This document shows, piece by piece, positions 11,596 to 19,123 of a DNA stretch of 64,000 nucleotides. The notes below the pieces were generated by a model. It saw nothing but the letters and a program-made list of their open reading frames with translations, was not told the origin of the DNA and did not search any database. This DNA comes from JAAXGX01 sp965203565 (GTDB taxonomy: Bacteria > Acidobacteriota > Vicinamibacteria > Vicinamibacterales > UBA8438): assembly GCA_965203565.1 (NCBI GenBank), contig OZ241896.1, forward strand, positions 558,001 to 622,000, written 5' to 3'. Positions within the stretch are counted from its first letter, which is position 1. Each line of letters starts with the position of its first letter. The position numbers and the translations under genes were made by a program.

Positions 11596-12242
11596 TCGCG
11601 TGCTCCATTCACGGACGTGGCGCTCACGAGCCGGCCCCCGGGTGCGTGGACCGGGGGCGACTCCGTTTCGAGCTTGACGAGCTGGCGGGCCAGCTCCCGC
11701 CGGCCCCGGCTGATCCGGGACTTGACGGTGCCCACCGGCAGCGCGAGACGCCGGGCGATTTCGTCGTACGTCAGCTCCTGCATGTCCCGCAGCAGGACCG
11801 CCTCGCGCAGCACCGCCGGCGCCCGCAGCATGGCGCGCCGCAGCAGGTCGCGCTGGTCCGCCCGCTGGAGCTGCGCCAGCGGGTCCGACCCGGCGGCGGC
11901 GGGCCCGGCCTCGGCGGCGTCCACCCCCCGGTCGATCGTTTCCCGCTCCTTGCGCACCCGCCGGTAGTGGTCGATGCACAAGTTGCGGCCGACGCTGACG
12001 AGCCACGTCTGAAAGTTGGCCCGCCGGTCGAACGCGTTCAGGGCCTTGAACACCTTGAGGAAGATCTCCTGGGTCAGATCCTCCGCTTCCTCGCGCCGCC
12101 CGACGAACGTGTACGCCACGTTGAAGACCTTGCGCCGGTATCTTTGCACGATCGCGCTCCACGCCTGCTGGTCGCCGCGGAGACAGGCCTCGATCAGGCG
12201 ATCGGTCGTCGCCTCCTCCGGTGACGCGGAGTTCGCAGGCAT
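11592..12242 (-). CDS. ECF RNA polymerase sigma factor
   Basis: 216 aa. Sigma region 2 spans ~residues 16-90 (LIEACLRGDQQAWSAIVQRY, EEAEDLTQEIFLKVFKAL, FQTWLVSVGRNLCIDHYRR). Region 4 spans ~130-185 (LREAVLLRDMQELTYDEIARRL, then VGTVKSRISRGRRELA). No region 3, so ECF/sigmaE-like. The linker is Ala-rich, and the ~25-residue tail after region 4 (ETESPPVHAPGGRL...) is extra. First gene of a three-gene operon with 4-bp overlaps (sigma, STAS, small protein); no membrane anti-sigma follows, unlike the usual arrangement. Confidence 0.92.
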   Translation of the reverse strand: MPANSASPEEATTDRLIEACLRGDQQAWSAIVQRYRRKVFNVAYTFVGRREEAEDLTQEIFLKVFKALNAFDRRANFQTWLVSVGRNLCIDHYRRVRKERETIDRGVDAAEAGPAAAGSDPLAQLQRADQRDLLRRAMLRAPAVLREAVLLRDMQELTYDEIARRLALPVGTVKSRISRGRRELARQLVKLETESPPVHAPGGRLVSATSVNGARE

Positions 12243-12290
12243 GCGGCGAGTGTACCACCGGCTGGATTGCGTCCCCGCGCCGGGCGTACA

Positions 12291-13559
12291 ATGCCGCGTT
12301 CGCGCCGGGGCGCGGAACGGGACCGCTTGACTGATTCACAAGCCGCGCCGCCGCGCGCGGACGCCGCGCTCGCCGAGATCGCCCGCCGCGTGGGCACTCC
12401 GGTGTACGTCTACGACGCGCCGCGGATCAGGGAACGGTACGCGGCGTTCGACGCAGCGTTCGGCGGCTACCCCCACCGCGTGCACTACGCACTGAAGGCG
12501 AACTCGGCGCTGGCCGTGGCGCGGCTCGTCCGGGAGCTCGGCGGGGGGGTGGACGCCAACTCCGGAGGAGAGATCGACGTCGCCCTTCGCGCCGGCTTCG
12601 CGCCGCGGGACATCGTGTTCAGCGGCGTCGGCAAGACCGAAGCCGAGCTGGCGCAGGCGGTGGCGCTCGGCGTGCACGCCATCAACGTCGAGAGCGCCGG
12701 AGAGCTGGAACGGATCGGCCGGATGGCGCGCGCCCGCGGGTCCCGCGTCCGGGTGGCGCTGCGCGTGAATCCTGACGTGGCGGCCGGCGCGCATCCGCAC
12801 ATCTCCACCGGCCGGCGGACGCACAAGTTCGGCGTGCCGATCGGAGCGGCCCGCGAGCTCTGCGCCCGCGCGACGGCGCACGACGGGCTGCAGATGGCCG
12901 GGCTGCACGTCCACGTCGGATCGCAGGTGGCTTCACCGGGTCCGATTCGGGACGCCCTCGGCGCGGCCGCGGCGCTCGCCGCCGACCTGCTCGGCGACGG
13001 GTGTCCGCTGGAGCACGTCGACGTCGGCGGCGGTCTCGGCATTTCGTACGACGGGTCCGAGCCGTTCGACGTGTCCGCTTACGCGCGGACCGTCGTCGAG
13101 GCGGTGCGGCCGACGCGGCTCCCGATCGTCGCCGAACCGGGCCGGTGGATCGTCGGCCCGGCGGGTGTGCTCGTGGCGAGCGTGGTCGACGTGAAGGAGC
13201 AGGACGGCGGCCGGCGCTTCGTCGTCCTGGACGCCGGGATGAGCGAGCTGCTGCGGCCGGCGCTCTACGGGGCGTTCCACCGCATCGAGCCGCTGGCGCC
13301 GCGGCCGAGCCGTCCGGTCGTCTGCGACGTGGTCGGACCGATCTGCGAGACGAGTGACGTCGTCGGAGCCGCGCGCTCGATGCCGCGGCCGGAAGTCGGC
13401 GACCTCATGGCGATATTCGACACCGGCGCCTACGGCGCCTCGATGGCGTCGAACTACAATCGCCATCCGCTCCCGCCCGAAGTGATGGTCGACGCCGGCG
13501 CGTGGCGCGTCGTGCGCCGCCGCCAGACTTTCGACGACATGGTCGGATTGGAGACCTGA
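12291..13559 (+). CDS. lysA: Diaminopimelate decarboxylase
   Basis: 422 aa from the ATG at 12291; a TTG at 12327 (LTDSQAAPP...) is a credible alternative closer to the conserved core. PLP-dependent decarboxylation of meso-diaminopimelate to lysine. Motifs: VGTPVYVYD, PLP-lysine in VHYALKANS (about residue 69), HVHVGSQ, the glycine-rich VDVGGGLGISY, IVAEPGRW, and the C-terminal substrate motif GPICETSD. Divergent from the ECF sigma operon and 8 bp upstream of tmk, with which it is probably co-transcribed. Confidence 0.94.
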   Translation: MPRSRRGAERDRLTDSQAAPPRADAALAEIARRVGTPVYVYDAPRIRERYAAFDAAFGGYPHRVHYALKANSALAVARLVRELGGGVDANSGGEIDVALRAGFAPRDIVFSGVGKTEAELAQAVALGVHAINVESAGELERIGRMARARGSRVRVALRVNPDVAAGAHPHISTGRRTHKFGVPIGAARELCARATAHDGLQMAGLHVHVGSQVASPGPIRDALGAAAALAADLLGDGCPLEHVDVGGGLGISYDGSEPFDVSAYARTVVEAVRPTRLPIVAEPGRWIVGPAGVLVASVVDVKEQDGGRRFVVLDAGMSELLRPALYGAFHRIEPLAPRPSRPVVCDVVGPICETSDVVGAARSMPRPEVGDLMAIFDTGAYGASMASNYNRHPLPPEVMVDAGAWRVVRRRQTFDDMVGLET

Positions 13560-13567
13560 CCGCCGCG

Positions 13568-14152
13568 ATGCTGATCGCCTTCGAAGGGCTGGACCAGAGC
13601 GGAAAGGAGACCCAGGCGCGCCTGCTGCGCGACCGCCTGCGGTCGGCCGGCCGGAAGTCCCGGGTGGTGTCGTTTCCGGACTACGGGACGGCGATCGGCG
13701 AGGAGATCGCGCGCGCCCTGGCCGGCGAGCGCGATTACGGACCGGAGGTGATGCAGCTACTGTACGTCGCGAACCGCTACGAGCGGCGGCCGGACCTCGT
13801 TCGATGGCGCGACGCGGGCATCGTGCTGCTCTGCGACCGGTACGTCGCGTCGAGCGTCGCCTACGGGGAAGCGCAGGGGCTCGACCCCGCGTGGCTGGCG
13901 GACCTGCAACGCTTCCTGCCCCCGCCCGATTTCACGGTTCTTCTCGACGTCACTCCCGAGACGGCGGTGGAGCGGAAGGCGGCCGGCCGCGATCGGTACG
14001 AGGCGGATCGTGCGTTGCAGGCGCGGGTGCGGGACAGCTACGCGCGTCAGGCGCAACGGCCCGACTGGCTGCGCGTGGACGGCGGTCTGCCCGTGGCGGA
14101 CGTGGCCGCGGCGATCGCCGAGGCGGTCTATCCGCGACTCGAGCGACCGTGA
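13568..14152 (+). CDS. tmk: Thymidylate kinase
   Basis: 194 aa from the ATG at 13568 (MLIAFEGLDQSGKETQ). Phosphorylates dTMP to dTDP. P-loop GLDQSGKET at residues 7-15, substrate motif DRYVASSVAYGEAQG, and an LDVTPETAVERKAAGRDRYE lid region with the Arg-containing segment. The first residue of the P-loop region differs from the common EGxDGxGKST, and GSGKTT is replaced by QSGKETQ, a variant known in some TMPKs. Its last 203 bp overlap the convergent comF reading frame. Confidence 0.9.
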   Translation: MLIAFEGLDQSGKETQARLLRDRLRSAGRKSRVVSFPDYGTAIGEEIARALAGERDYGPEVMQLLYVANRYERRPDLVRWRDAGIVLLCDRYVASSVAYGEAQGLDPAWLADLQRFLPPPDFTVLLDVTPETAVERKAAGRDRYEADRALQARVRDSYARQAQRPDWLRVDGGLPVADVAAAIAEAVYPRLERP

Positions 14153-14864
14153 GGCCGGAGACCTCGCGCGCGCCGGCCGCGCGCAGCACCCGCGCGCACG
14201 CGTCGAGCGTGGCGCCGGTGGTCATGACGTCGTCGGCGATGACCACGATCTTTCCGGCGACCGACGCGCGAACCCCGAACGGTCCGCGGCCGGCCAGCTC
14301 GAACGCTCCCCTCACGTTCGCGCGCCGCTTCCGTGCGGGAAGCGTCGTCTGCGGTTGCGTGCGCCGGGTGCGGCGGAGGAGGTCCTGGACAGGCGGCCCC
14401 AGCCGCGCGGCCAGGTCGCGCGCCTGGTTGAAGCCGCGCTCGAGTCGGCGGCGCCGGTGCAGCGGCGCCGGGACGATCAGGTCGGCGGAGTCGAGCAGGT
14501 CGCGTCCGGCTTGCCGCATGAGCGCGGCCAGCGGCTCGGCCAGCGAACGCCGGCCCTGATACTTGAACGCGTGGATGATCGTGCGCAGCGCGCCGTCGTA
14601 CCAGCCTGCCGCGCGCCGCTGCACGATCGGCCGCCGCCGCGCGCGCCGGTCACGGCAGAGGCGGCAGACGCCGGCGACCGGGAGCGGCGCGCCGCAACTC
14701 CGGCACCGCGGCGGCGTAATCAGGCGGACGCGGCGCCAGCACTCCGCGCAGACGACGCCGTCGGTCGGCCGGTCCAGCACCGCGCCGCATGCCGCGCAGC
14801 ACGGCGCCCAGGCGACGGCGAGCAGGCCGTCGGCGAGACGCCGGATGCCGGCGGCGATCCTCAT
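13950..14864 (-). CDS. ComF family protein (phosphoribosyltransferase fold)
   Basis: 304 aa as an open frame, longer than usual for the family (about 220-250). N-terminal zinc-ribbon cysteines (CCAACG at 22-27, CAEC, CRSCGAPL, CRLC), then the DNA-uptake-associated PRTase domain: AFKYQGRRSLAEPLA, VPAPLHRRRRLERGFNQA, and the PRPP loop VVIADDVMTTGATLDACARVL. Conserved sequence ends at GLTVARV (about residue 236). The remaining ~68 residues, Arg/Pro-rich, are read antisense through tmk. The original stop may have been lost, or the real product may end earlier. Possibly joins dprA in natural transformation (inference). Confidence 0.82.
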   Translation of the reverse strand: MRIAAGIRRLADGLLAVAWAPCCAACGAVLDRPTDGVVCAECWRRVRLITPPRCRSCGAPLPVAGVCRLCRDRRARRRPIVQRRAAGWYDGALRTIIHAFKYQGRRSLAEPLAALMRQAGRDLLDSADLIVPAPLHRRRRLERGFNQARDLAARLGPPVQDLLRRTRRTQPQTTLPARKRRANVRGAFELAGRGPFGVRASVAGKIVVIADDVMTTGATLDACARVLRAAGAREVSGLTVARVADRPPRRSPRPRPPRADRRPRAASRAVAPDARSCPAPAPATHDPPRTDRGRPPSAPPPSRE

Positions 14865-14882
14865 GCGGCGCCCTGGCGGCGG

Positions 14883-15287
14883 TCACGCCGTTTCCGGCGC
14901 GGGGACCCGCGCCGCTTCGCCCCACAACCGCTCGAGGTCGTAGAAGCGGCGGGTGTCCGGCGTGAAGACGTGGACCACGAAGTCGAAGCAGTCCACGAGG
15001 ACCCATTCGCCGCGGTCGTATCCCTCGACGTGCGACGGCGCGTCCGGCGAATGGCGGAGCCGCCGCCTGATCTCGTCGACGACGGCTTGCGCCTGCCGCG
15101 CGCTCCGCGCCGAGCAGACGACGAAATGGTCGGTGAACGCGTGCGCGTCGCCGATAAGCAGCACCACCACATCGAACGCCTTCTTGTCCAGGGCCGACCG
15201 GACGGCGGTCCGCACGCCTTCCGGCAGGGCGTCGAACGCGTCGATGGCCTCGAGGGCCGGCGCCGGCGTCGGATTGCGGTCGCTCAT
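14883..15287 (-). CDS. rsfS: Ribosomal silencing factor RsfS
   Basis: 134 aa. Binds L14 on the 50S subunit and blocks subunit joining under starvation. Typical core: LDKKAFDVVVLLIGDAHAFTDHFVVCS, SARQAQAVVDEIRR, HVEGYDRGEWVLVDCFDFVVHVF, FYDLERLWGEA. About 25 residues of N-terminal extension precede the core. Its ATG overlaps the nadD stop by 4 bp. Part of the conserved order rplU-rpmA-obgE-nadD-rsfS. Confidence 0.93.
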   Translation of the reverse strand: MSDRNPTPAPALEAIDAFDALPEGVRTAVRSALDKKAFDVVVLLIGDAHAFTDHFVVCSARSARQAQAVVDEIRRRLRHSPDAPSHVEGYDRGEWVLVDCFDFVVHVFTPDTRRFYDLERLWGEAARVPAPETA

Positions 15288-15955
15288 GCAAGTTGCCCGC
15301 CGGCCGGCGCGTACAAGGCATGCTTCACGATGTGCCTGACGACGGCGGCCGGCGCCAGACCGTCCGCCGGCCGCCCGGCGGCGATGCGGCGGCGCAGCGC
15401 TGACGAGGAGATCGCGCGGGTGGGCGCGTCGACGAGCCAGACCGCCGGCGGATCGTCGTCGGCCGGCGCCCGATCGGCCGGGTCGCGCATGCGCCGGCGC
15501 AGCTCGGGCAGGCGCTCCCGCAGGGCGGGGACAGGATGGCCCGGCCGGGAGACGGCGACGAAATGTCCGCGGTCGAGCACCGCGGGGTAGTCGCGCCACG
15601 ACGCAATTTCTGCGAACGCGTCGGCGCCGATGATGAAGAAAAGTTGCCCGGGGCGGACGTCGTCCTGCGCCAGCCGCGCCAGCGTCGTCGAGGTGAACGA
15701 GGGTCCGTCGGATTGCATCTCGACGTCGGAAGCGGCCAGATCGTTTCGGCCGTCGGCCGCCAGCGCCGCCATCGCGAATCGATGGCAGGCGGACGCCCGA
15801 GGCGCCGCCGCGCGGTGCGGCGGAGCCAGCGCGGGCATCAGCAGCACCACGTCGAGACGGCATGCGCGACGCGCGGCCGCGGCGGCGTCCAGATGGCCGT
15901 GGTGGATCGGGTCGAAGGTGCCGCCGAGCACGCCGATCCGTCCCTGAAGCCTCAC
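15284..15955 (-). CDS. nadD: Nicotinate-nucleotide adenylyltransferase
   Basis: 223 aa. Adenylates NaMN to deamido-NAD in NAD synthesis. The nucleotidyltransferase motif GGTFDPIHHGHL lies at residues 11-22; further motifs are LMPALAPPHRAA, FIIGADAFAEIASWRDY, VSRPGH and the C-terminal ISSSALRRRIAAGRP. Overlaps rsfS (4 bp) downstream and obgE (4 bp) upstream, so it is translationally coupled in the obg operon. Confidence 0.95.
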   Translation of the reverse strand: MRLQGRIGVLGGTFDPIHHGHLDAAAAARRACRLDVVLLMPALAPPHRAAAPRASACHRFAMAALAADGRNDLAASDVEMQSDGPSFTSTTLARLAQDDVRPGQLFFIIGADAFAEIASWRDYPAVLDRGHFVAVSRPGHPVPALRERLPELRRRMRDPADRAPADDDPPAVWLVDAPTRAISSSALRRRIAAGRPADGLAPAAVVRHIVKHALYAPAGGQLA

Positions 15956-16998
15956 TCCCCGGGCGCCTCGCGCGCCAGCGCCTTCCAGATCGCTTCGCGC
16001 AACGGGCCGAGGCCGTCGCCGGTCATCGCCGAGATCGGGTGCACCGGGAGTGCGCGCCGCCGCATCGCGCGTCGCAGTCTGTCGAGCCGAGCCTCATCGT
16101 CGAGCGCATCGACCTTGTTCGCCGCGACGATCTGCGGCCGGGCGCCGAGCGGCGCGCCGACCGTCTCCGAATCGGGCAGGCCGCTGGAGTAGGACGCCAG
16201 CTCCCGGCGGACGATCTCGAAGTCCTCCACCGGGTCGCGTCCCGACGCCGGCGAGACGTCGACCACGTGCACCAGTATCTTCGTGCGCTCCAGATGGCTC
16301 AGGAAGCGCAGTCCGACGCCGTGCCCCTCGTGCGCGCCGGCGATCAGTCCCGGCGCGTCGGCGAGCACGAAGCTCCGATCCTCGTCGAGTCGGACGACCC
16401 CGAGATGGGGGGTCAACGTCGTGAAAGGGTAGTCGGCGATCTTCGGGCGCGCCGCGGAGAGGCGGGCGATCAACGTCGACTTTCCGACGTTCGGAAATCC
16501 GACCAGTCCGACGTCGGCCAGCAGTTTCAGCGAGAGCCGCAGCCGGCGCGCCTCGCCCGGCGTTCCGGGCTCCGCACGCCGCGGGGCGCGGTCGGTCGAG
16601 GTCGCGAACCGCTCGTTGCCCCGTCCTCCGCGCCCCCCCCGGGCGACGAGCACGCGCCGTCCGGATTCGGCCAGGTCGGCGAGCGCCGCAGGTCCCGCAT
16701 CGTCCAGCTCGTACGCTATCGTCCCGACCGGCACGTCCAGCGTCAGATCCCGACCCGACCGCCCGGTGCGGCTCGATCCTTCGCCGTGGGCGCCGCGGCG
16801 CGCATGGAACTGCCGGTGGAACCGATAGTCGATGAGCGTGTTGCATCGGGAACTGGCGTGCAGATAGATCGAGCCGCCGCGGCCGCCGTCGCCGCCGTCC
16901 GGCCCTCCGCGGGGCACGAACTTCTCGCGGCGAAAACTGACGCAGCCGTTGCCGCCGTCGCCGGCCTTCACCTGGATGTCGACCTGATCGACGAACAT
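15952..16998 (-). CDS. obgE: GTPase ObgE/CgtA
   Basis: 348 aa. Ribosome-associated GTPase. Obg glycine-rich domain at residues 1-158 (AGDGGNGCVSFRREKFVPRG, GPDGGDGGRGG). G domain from ~160: G1 GFPNVGKST, G2 region PFTTLTPHLGVV, G3 DAPGLI, G4 NKVD, G5 SAMTGDGL. No C-terminal OCT domain, as in many proteobacterial-type proteins. Lies 58 bp downstream of rpmA in the usual ribosomal context. Confidence 0.96.
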   Translation of the reverse strand: MFVDQVDIQVKAGDGGNGCVSFRREKFVPRGGPDGGDGGRGGSIYLHASSRCNTLIDYRFHRQFHARRGAHGEGSSRTGRSGRDLTLDVPVGTIAYELDDAGPAALADLAESGRRVLVARGGRGGRGNERFATSTDRAPRRAEPGTPGEARRLRLSLKLLADVGLVGFPNVGKSTLIARLSAARPKIADYPFTTLTPHLGVVRLDEDRSFVLADAPGLIAGAHEGHGVGLRFLSHLERTKILVHVVDVSPASGRDPVEDFEIVRRELASYSSGLPDSETVGAPLGARPQIVAANKVDALDDEARLDRLRRAMRRRALPVHPISAMTGDGLGPLREAIWKALAREAPGE

Positions 16999-17056
16999 GC
17001 GATCGGCTGGCGCGCGCGTGAAGGGAGGCGCCGCGGGCCAAGGGGGATGGAGACTG

Positions 17057-17320
17057 CTAGCCGCCGGGGATCGGGTGGACGCTGATGACCCGTCCGCGCG
17101 CGCCGTGGTCCTCGAAGGCGACGCGGCCGGCGGCCTTGGCGAACAGGGTGTCGTCCTTGCCGAGACCGACGTTCAGGCCGGGTCGGAACCGCCGGCCGCG
17201 CTGGCGCACGAGGATCGCCCCGCCCTTCACGACGTTCCCGTCGAAGCGCTTGACGCCCAGCCGCTGAGCCTGGCTGTCCCGCCCGTTCCGTGAACTGCCC
17301 TGTCCCTTCTTGTGCGCCAT
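17057..17320 (-). CDS. rpmA: 50S ribosomal protein L27
   Basis: 87 aa, beginning MAHKKGQGSSRNGRDSQAQ, the standard bL27 N-terminus that reaches the peptidyl-transferase centre. No Firmicutes-type N-terminal pre-sequence. The FDGNVVKGGAILVRQRG and GLGKDDTLFA blocks are intact. It starts 2 bp after the rplU stop. Confidence 0.97.
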   Translation of the reverse strand: MAHKKGQGSSRNGRDSQAQRLGVKRFDGNVVKGGAILVRQRGRRFRPGLNVGLGKDDTLFAKAAGRVAFEDHGARGRVISVHPIPGG

Positions 17321-17322
17321 GC

Positions 17323-17643
17323 TTACTCGCCCGTCTCGATCCCCGTGATGCGCACCCGCGTCAGCTCCGTCCGGTGCCCGATGGTGCGGCGCCACGCCTT
17401 GCGGCGCTTCTTGCGGAACACCCGGATCTTCGGCCCGCGCTCCGCGCCTTCGACGACGCCGACCACGCGCGCGCCGGCGACGAACGGCGCGCCGGCGACG
17501 AAGCCGCCGTCATCGTCCGAGAGGAACAGCACCCGATCGAAGATTATCGGCTCGCCCGCCGGTACGGCGCAACGATCGATCGAGACGACCGCGCCGGCCT
17601 CCACCCGGCTCTGCCCGCCCCCGCTCTGGATGACTGCGTACAC
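17323..17643 (-). CDS. rplU: 50S ribosomal protein L21
   Basis: 106 aa from a GTG at 17643 (VYAVIQSGGGQSRVEAG), matching the usual bL21 N-terminus MYAVIxTGGKQ. An AAGGG ribosome site lies upstream at suitable spacing. The frame stays open for 14 more codons into the adjacent MITE-like element, but those residues (MQRGLSPRAVKG...) are element sequence, not L21. Conserved KIRVFRKKRRKAWRRTIGHR is present. First gene of rplU-rpmA-obgE-nadD-rsfS; the mobile element sits 14 bp upstream of the start. Confidence 0.95.
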   Translation of the reverse strand: MYAVIQSGGGQSRVEAGAVVSIDRCAVPAGEPIIFDRVLFLSDDDGGFVAGAPFVAGARVVGVVEGAERGPKIRVFRKKRRKAWRRTIGHRTELTRVRITGIETGE

Positions 17644-17657
17644 TTCAGCGCCCTTGA

Positions 17658-17816
17658 CAGCCCGTGGCGAAAGTCCCCGCTGCATTCGAGCGGCGATGCA
17701 TCCCGCCTGACGGCGTTGTTCGTCGGTTGCGTATGCCCAATATGCGCCCTCCTCACGCCTTGTCAGCCGGGCGCCTCACCGCTCTCGGCGCCCCGCGGGG
17801 ATTCCACCACGGGCTG
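17658..17816 (+). mobile_element. MITE-like element, copy A (full length, 159 bp)
   Basis: Starts CAGCCCGTGGCGAAAG and ends ATTCCACCACGGGCTG; the two ends are ~22-bp imperfect terminal inverted repeats. Flanked by the direct repeat TTGA at 17654-17657 and 17817-17820, a 4-bp target-site duplication. No transposase coding capacity. Nearly identical to copies at 22639, 37483 and 59503. It lies in the leader of rplU, separating the gene from whatever promoter lies in the remaining 62 bp of upstream gap. A TTTACA -35-like hexamer is visible there on the minus strand, without a convincing -10. Confidence 0.92.
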
Positions 17817-17878
17817 TTGAGATCGCAAAGCCTACTACCCCGCGCGCCCGGCTGTAAAGCGCGTCGAAGCCCCTCGCT

Positions 17879-18712
17879 TTACTTGAGGAGGATGCGGGCG
17901 CCTCGGATGCTCTCGGCGCTCAGGGTGCCGAGAAACGAAGGGATCAGACGGTCCATCAACTCGAAGTACGACGACAGCGCCGGCGTGTTCCGCGCGGCGT
18001 CGTACAGGATTTCCTCCCGGTGGCGCTCGGTGTACAGGGTCGCTCCGGTGCGCCCGTCGATGAAGATGAACTTCGGGCTCAGCACGTAGCCCCGGCGGTC
18101 GCGGTACGCCCGGACCGGCGCAACCTGCCGCCGGCCGAACTCGTCGTAGACCTCCCGTTGCCGGGTGACCATCCCCGAGCGCTGATGCGGCGTGAAGTAC
18201 ACCGTCCCGGTGACGATCAGCGGATCCTGGAACTCTTCGCCCAACTGGCGCCAGTAACTCGTGTTGGCGAAGATGTGCTCGAGGTTCTCGACGTCCTCCT
18301 CCGAGTACCGCTCTTGCGCATCCTCGTCGCCGGCGTCGTCTCCGGCCGCGGCGCTGTCTCCGGCCTCGGCGCTGTCCCCGGCCGCGGCGGCGTCTGCGCG
18401 CTCTCCGCCGTTCCCCGGGGCCCCGCCGCCCTGCTCCTCCGCGACCGCGGTCAACTCGATGACGTCGGCGTCGATGACCTGGAACTCCGAGTTGCTCCGG
18501 AGCTGGCTCTTCAGGAGCCGCGCGGTCTCCAGGTTCGTGTCCACCTCGTCGCTCCCGCCCGTCACGAATCCGGCGACGAGCACGCGCTGGAACCCCGACG
18601 CGTCGAGCTTCGGCTCGAGGGGCGTCTCGACCGGCACCTCGTAGTAGTTCGTGCACGCGGCCGCCGCGGCCAGCGCCGCCGCGCTACCGATCGCTCTCAG
18701 TGAGACGGTCAT
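17879..18712 (-). CDS. Predicted lipoprotein, unknown function
   Basis: 277 aa. Signal peptide with lipobox AAAAC (Cys20), so probably periplasmic or outer-membrane anchored. Residues ~40-95 (FQRVLVAGFVTGGSDEVDTNLETARLLKSQLRSNSEFQVIDAD) have the look of a CsgG/LpoB-like nucleotide-free Rossmann-like domain; this is a shape judgement, not a motif match. Residues ~95-135 are a low-complexity Ala/Gly/Asp insertion. The C-terminal part (GTVYFTPHQRSGM, VLSPKFIFIDGRTGATLYTERHREE) is well structured. Overlaps the upstream TPR gene by 29 bp. Not recognised beyond this. Confidence 0.75.
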   Translation of the reverse strand: MTVSLRAIGSAAALAAAAACTNYYEVPVETPLEPKLDASGFQRVLVAGFVTGGSDEVDTNLETARLLKSQLRSNSEFQVIDADVIELTAVAEEQGGGAPGNGGERADAAAAGDSAEAGDSAAAGDDAGDEDAQERYSEEDVENLEHIFANTSYWRQLGEEFQDPLIVTGTVYFTPHQRSGMVTRQREVYDEFGRRQVAPVRAYRDRRGYVLSPKFIFIDGRTGATLYTERHREEILYDAARNTPALSSYFELMDRLIPSFLGTLSAESIRGARILLK

Positions 18713-19034
18713 TGATTTCCCTGAACAGGTCGTAGTTCTGCTGGATCATCGTGTTGTCCGGGTCGAGATCCAGCGCCCTCTCGTACGCCTCGCGCGCCCT
18801 GTCGAACCGTCCGTCGCGTTCGTAGGCGATGCCGAGGTTGTTCCAGGCCGCGGCGTAGGACGGATCGATCTCCACGGCGCGCTCCCACCGGTAGATCGCT
18901 TCCTGCCACAGCCCCCGCTGCACGACCGCGATGCCGAACTCGACCTGCGCCTTCGCGTCGGACCGGGCGTCCGCGGCGGCGGTCCCGCCTGCCGCCGCCA
19001 GCATGCACGCGACGATGCAGGCCCGGATGCGCAT
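18684..19034 (-). CDS. Exported TPR-repeat protein
   Basis: 116 aa from the ATG at 19034 (MRIRACIVACMLAAAGGTAAADA, a Sec signal peptide). An upstream in-frame start at 19106 would place non-signal sequence first and is less likely. Two tandem TPRs: AIYRWERAVEIDPSYAAAWNNLGIAYERDG and AREAYERALDLDPDNTMIQQNY. Likely a periplasmic scaffold working with the overlapping lipoprotein gene (29-bp overlap). Divergent from dprA. Confidence 0.82.
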   Translation of the reverse strand: MRIRACIVACMLAAAGGTAAADARSDAKAQVEFGIAVVQRGLWQEAIYRWERAVEIDPSYAAAWNNLGIAYERDGRFDRAREAYERALDLDPDNTMIQQNYDLFREINDRLTESDR

Positions 19035-19123
19035 CTGACTCGTTTCACTATAGCCAGCGCATCCGGCGCACGCAAGCGTGAACGGTTCATGGCACGATAG
19101 TGGCATGGATAAACGAGCAGCGC

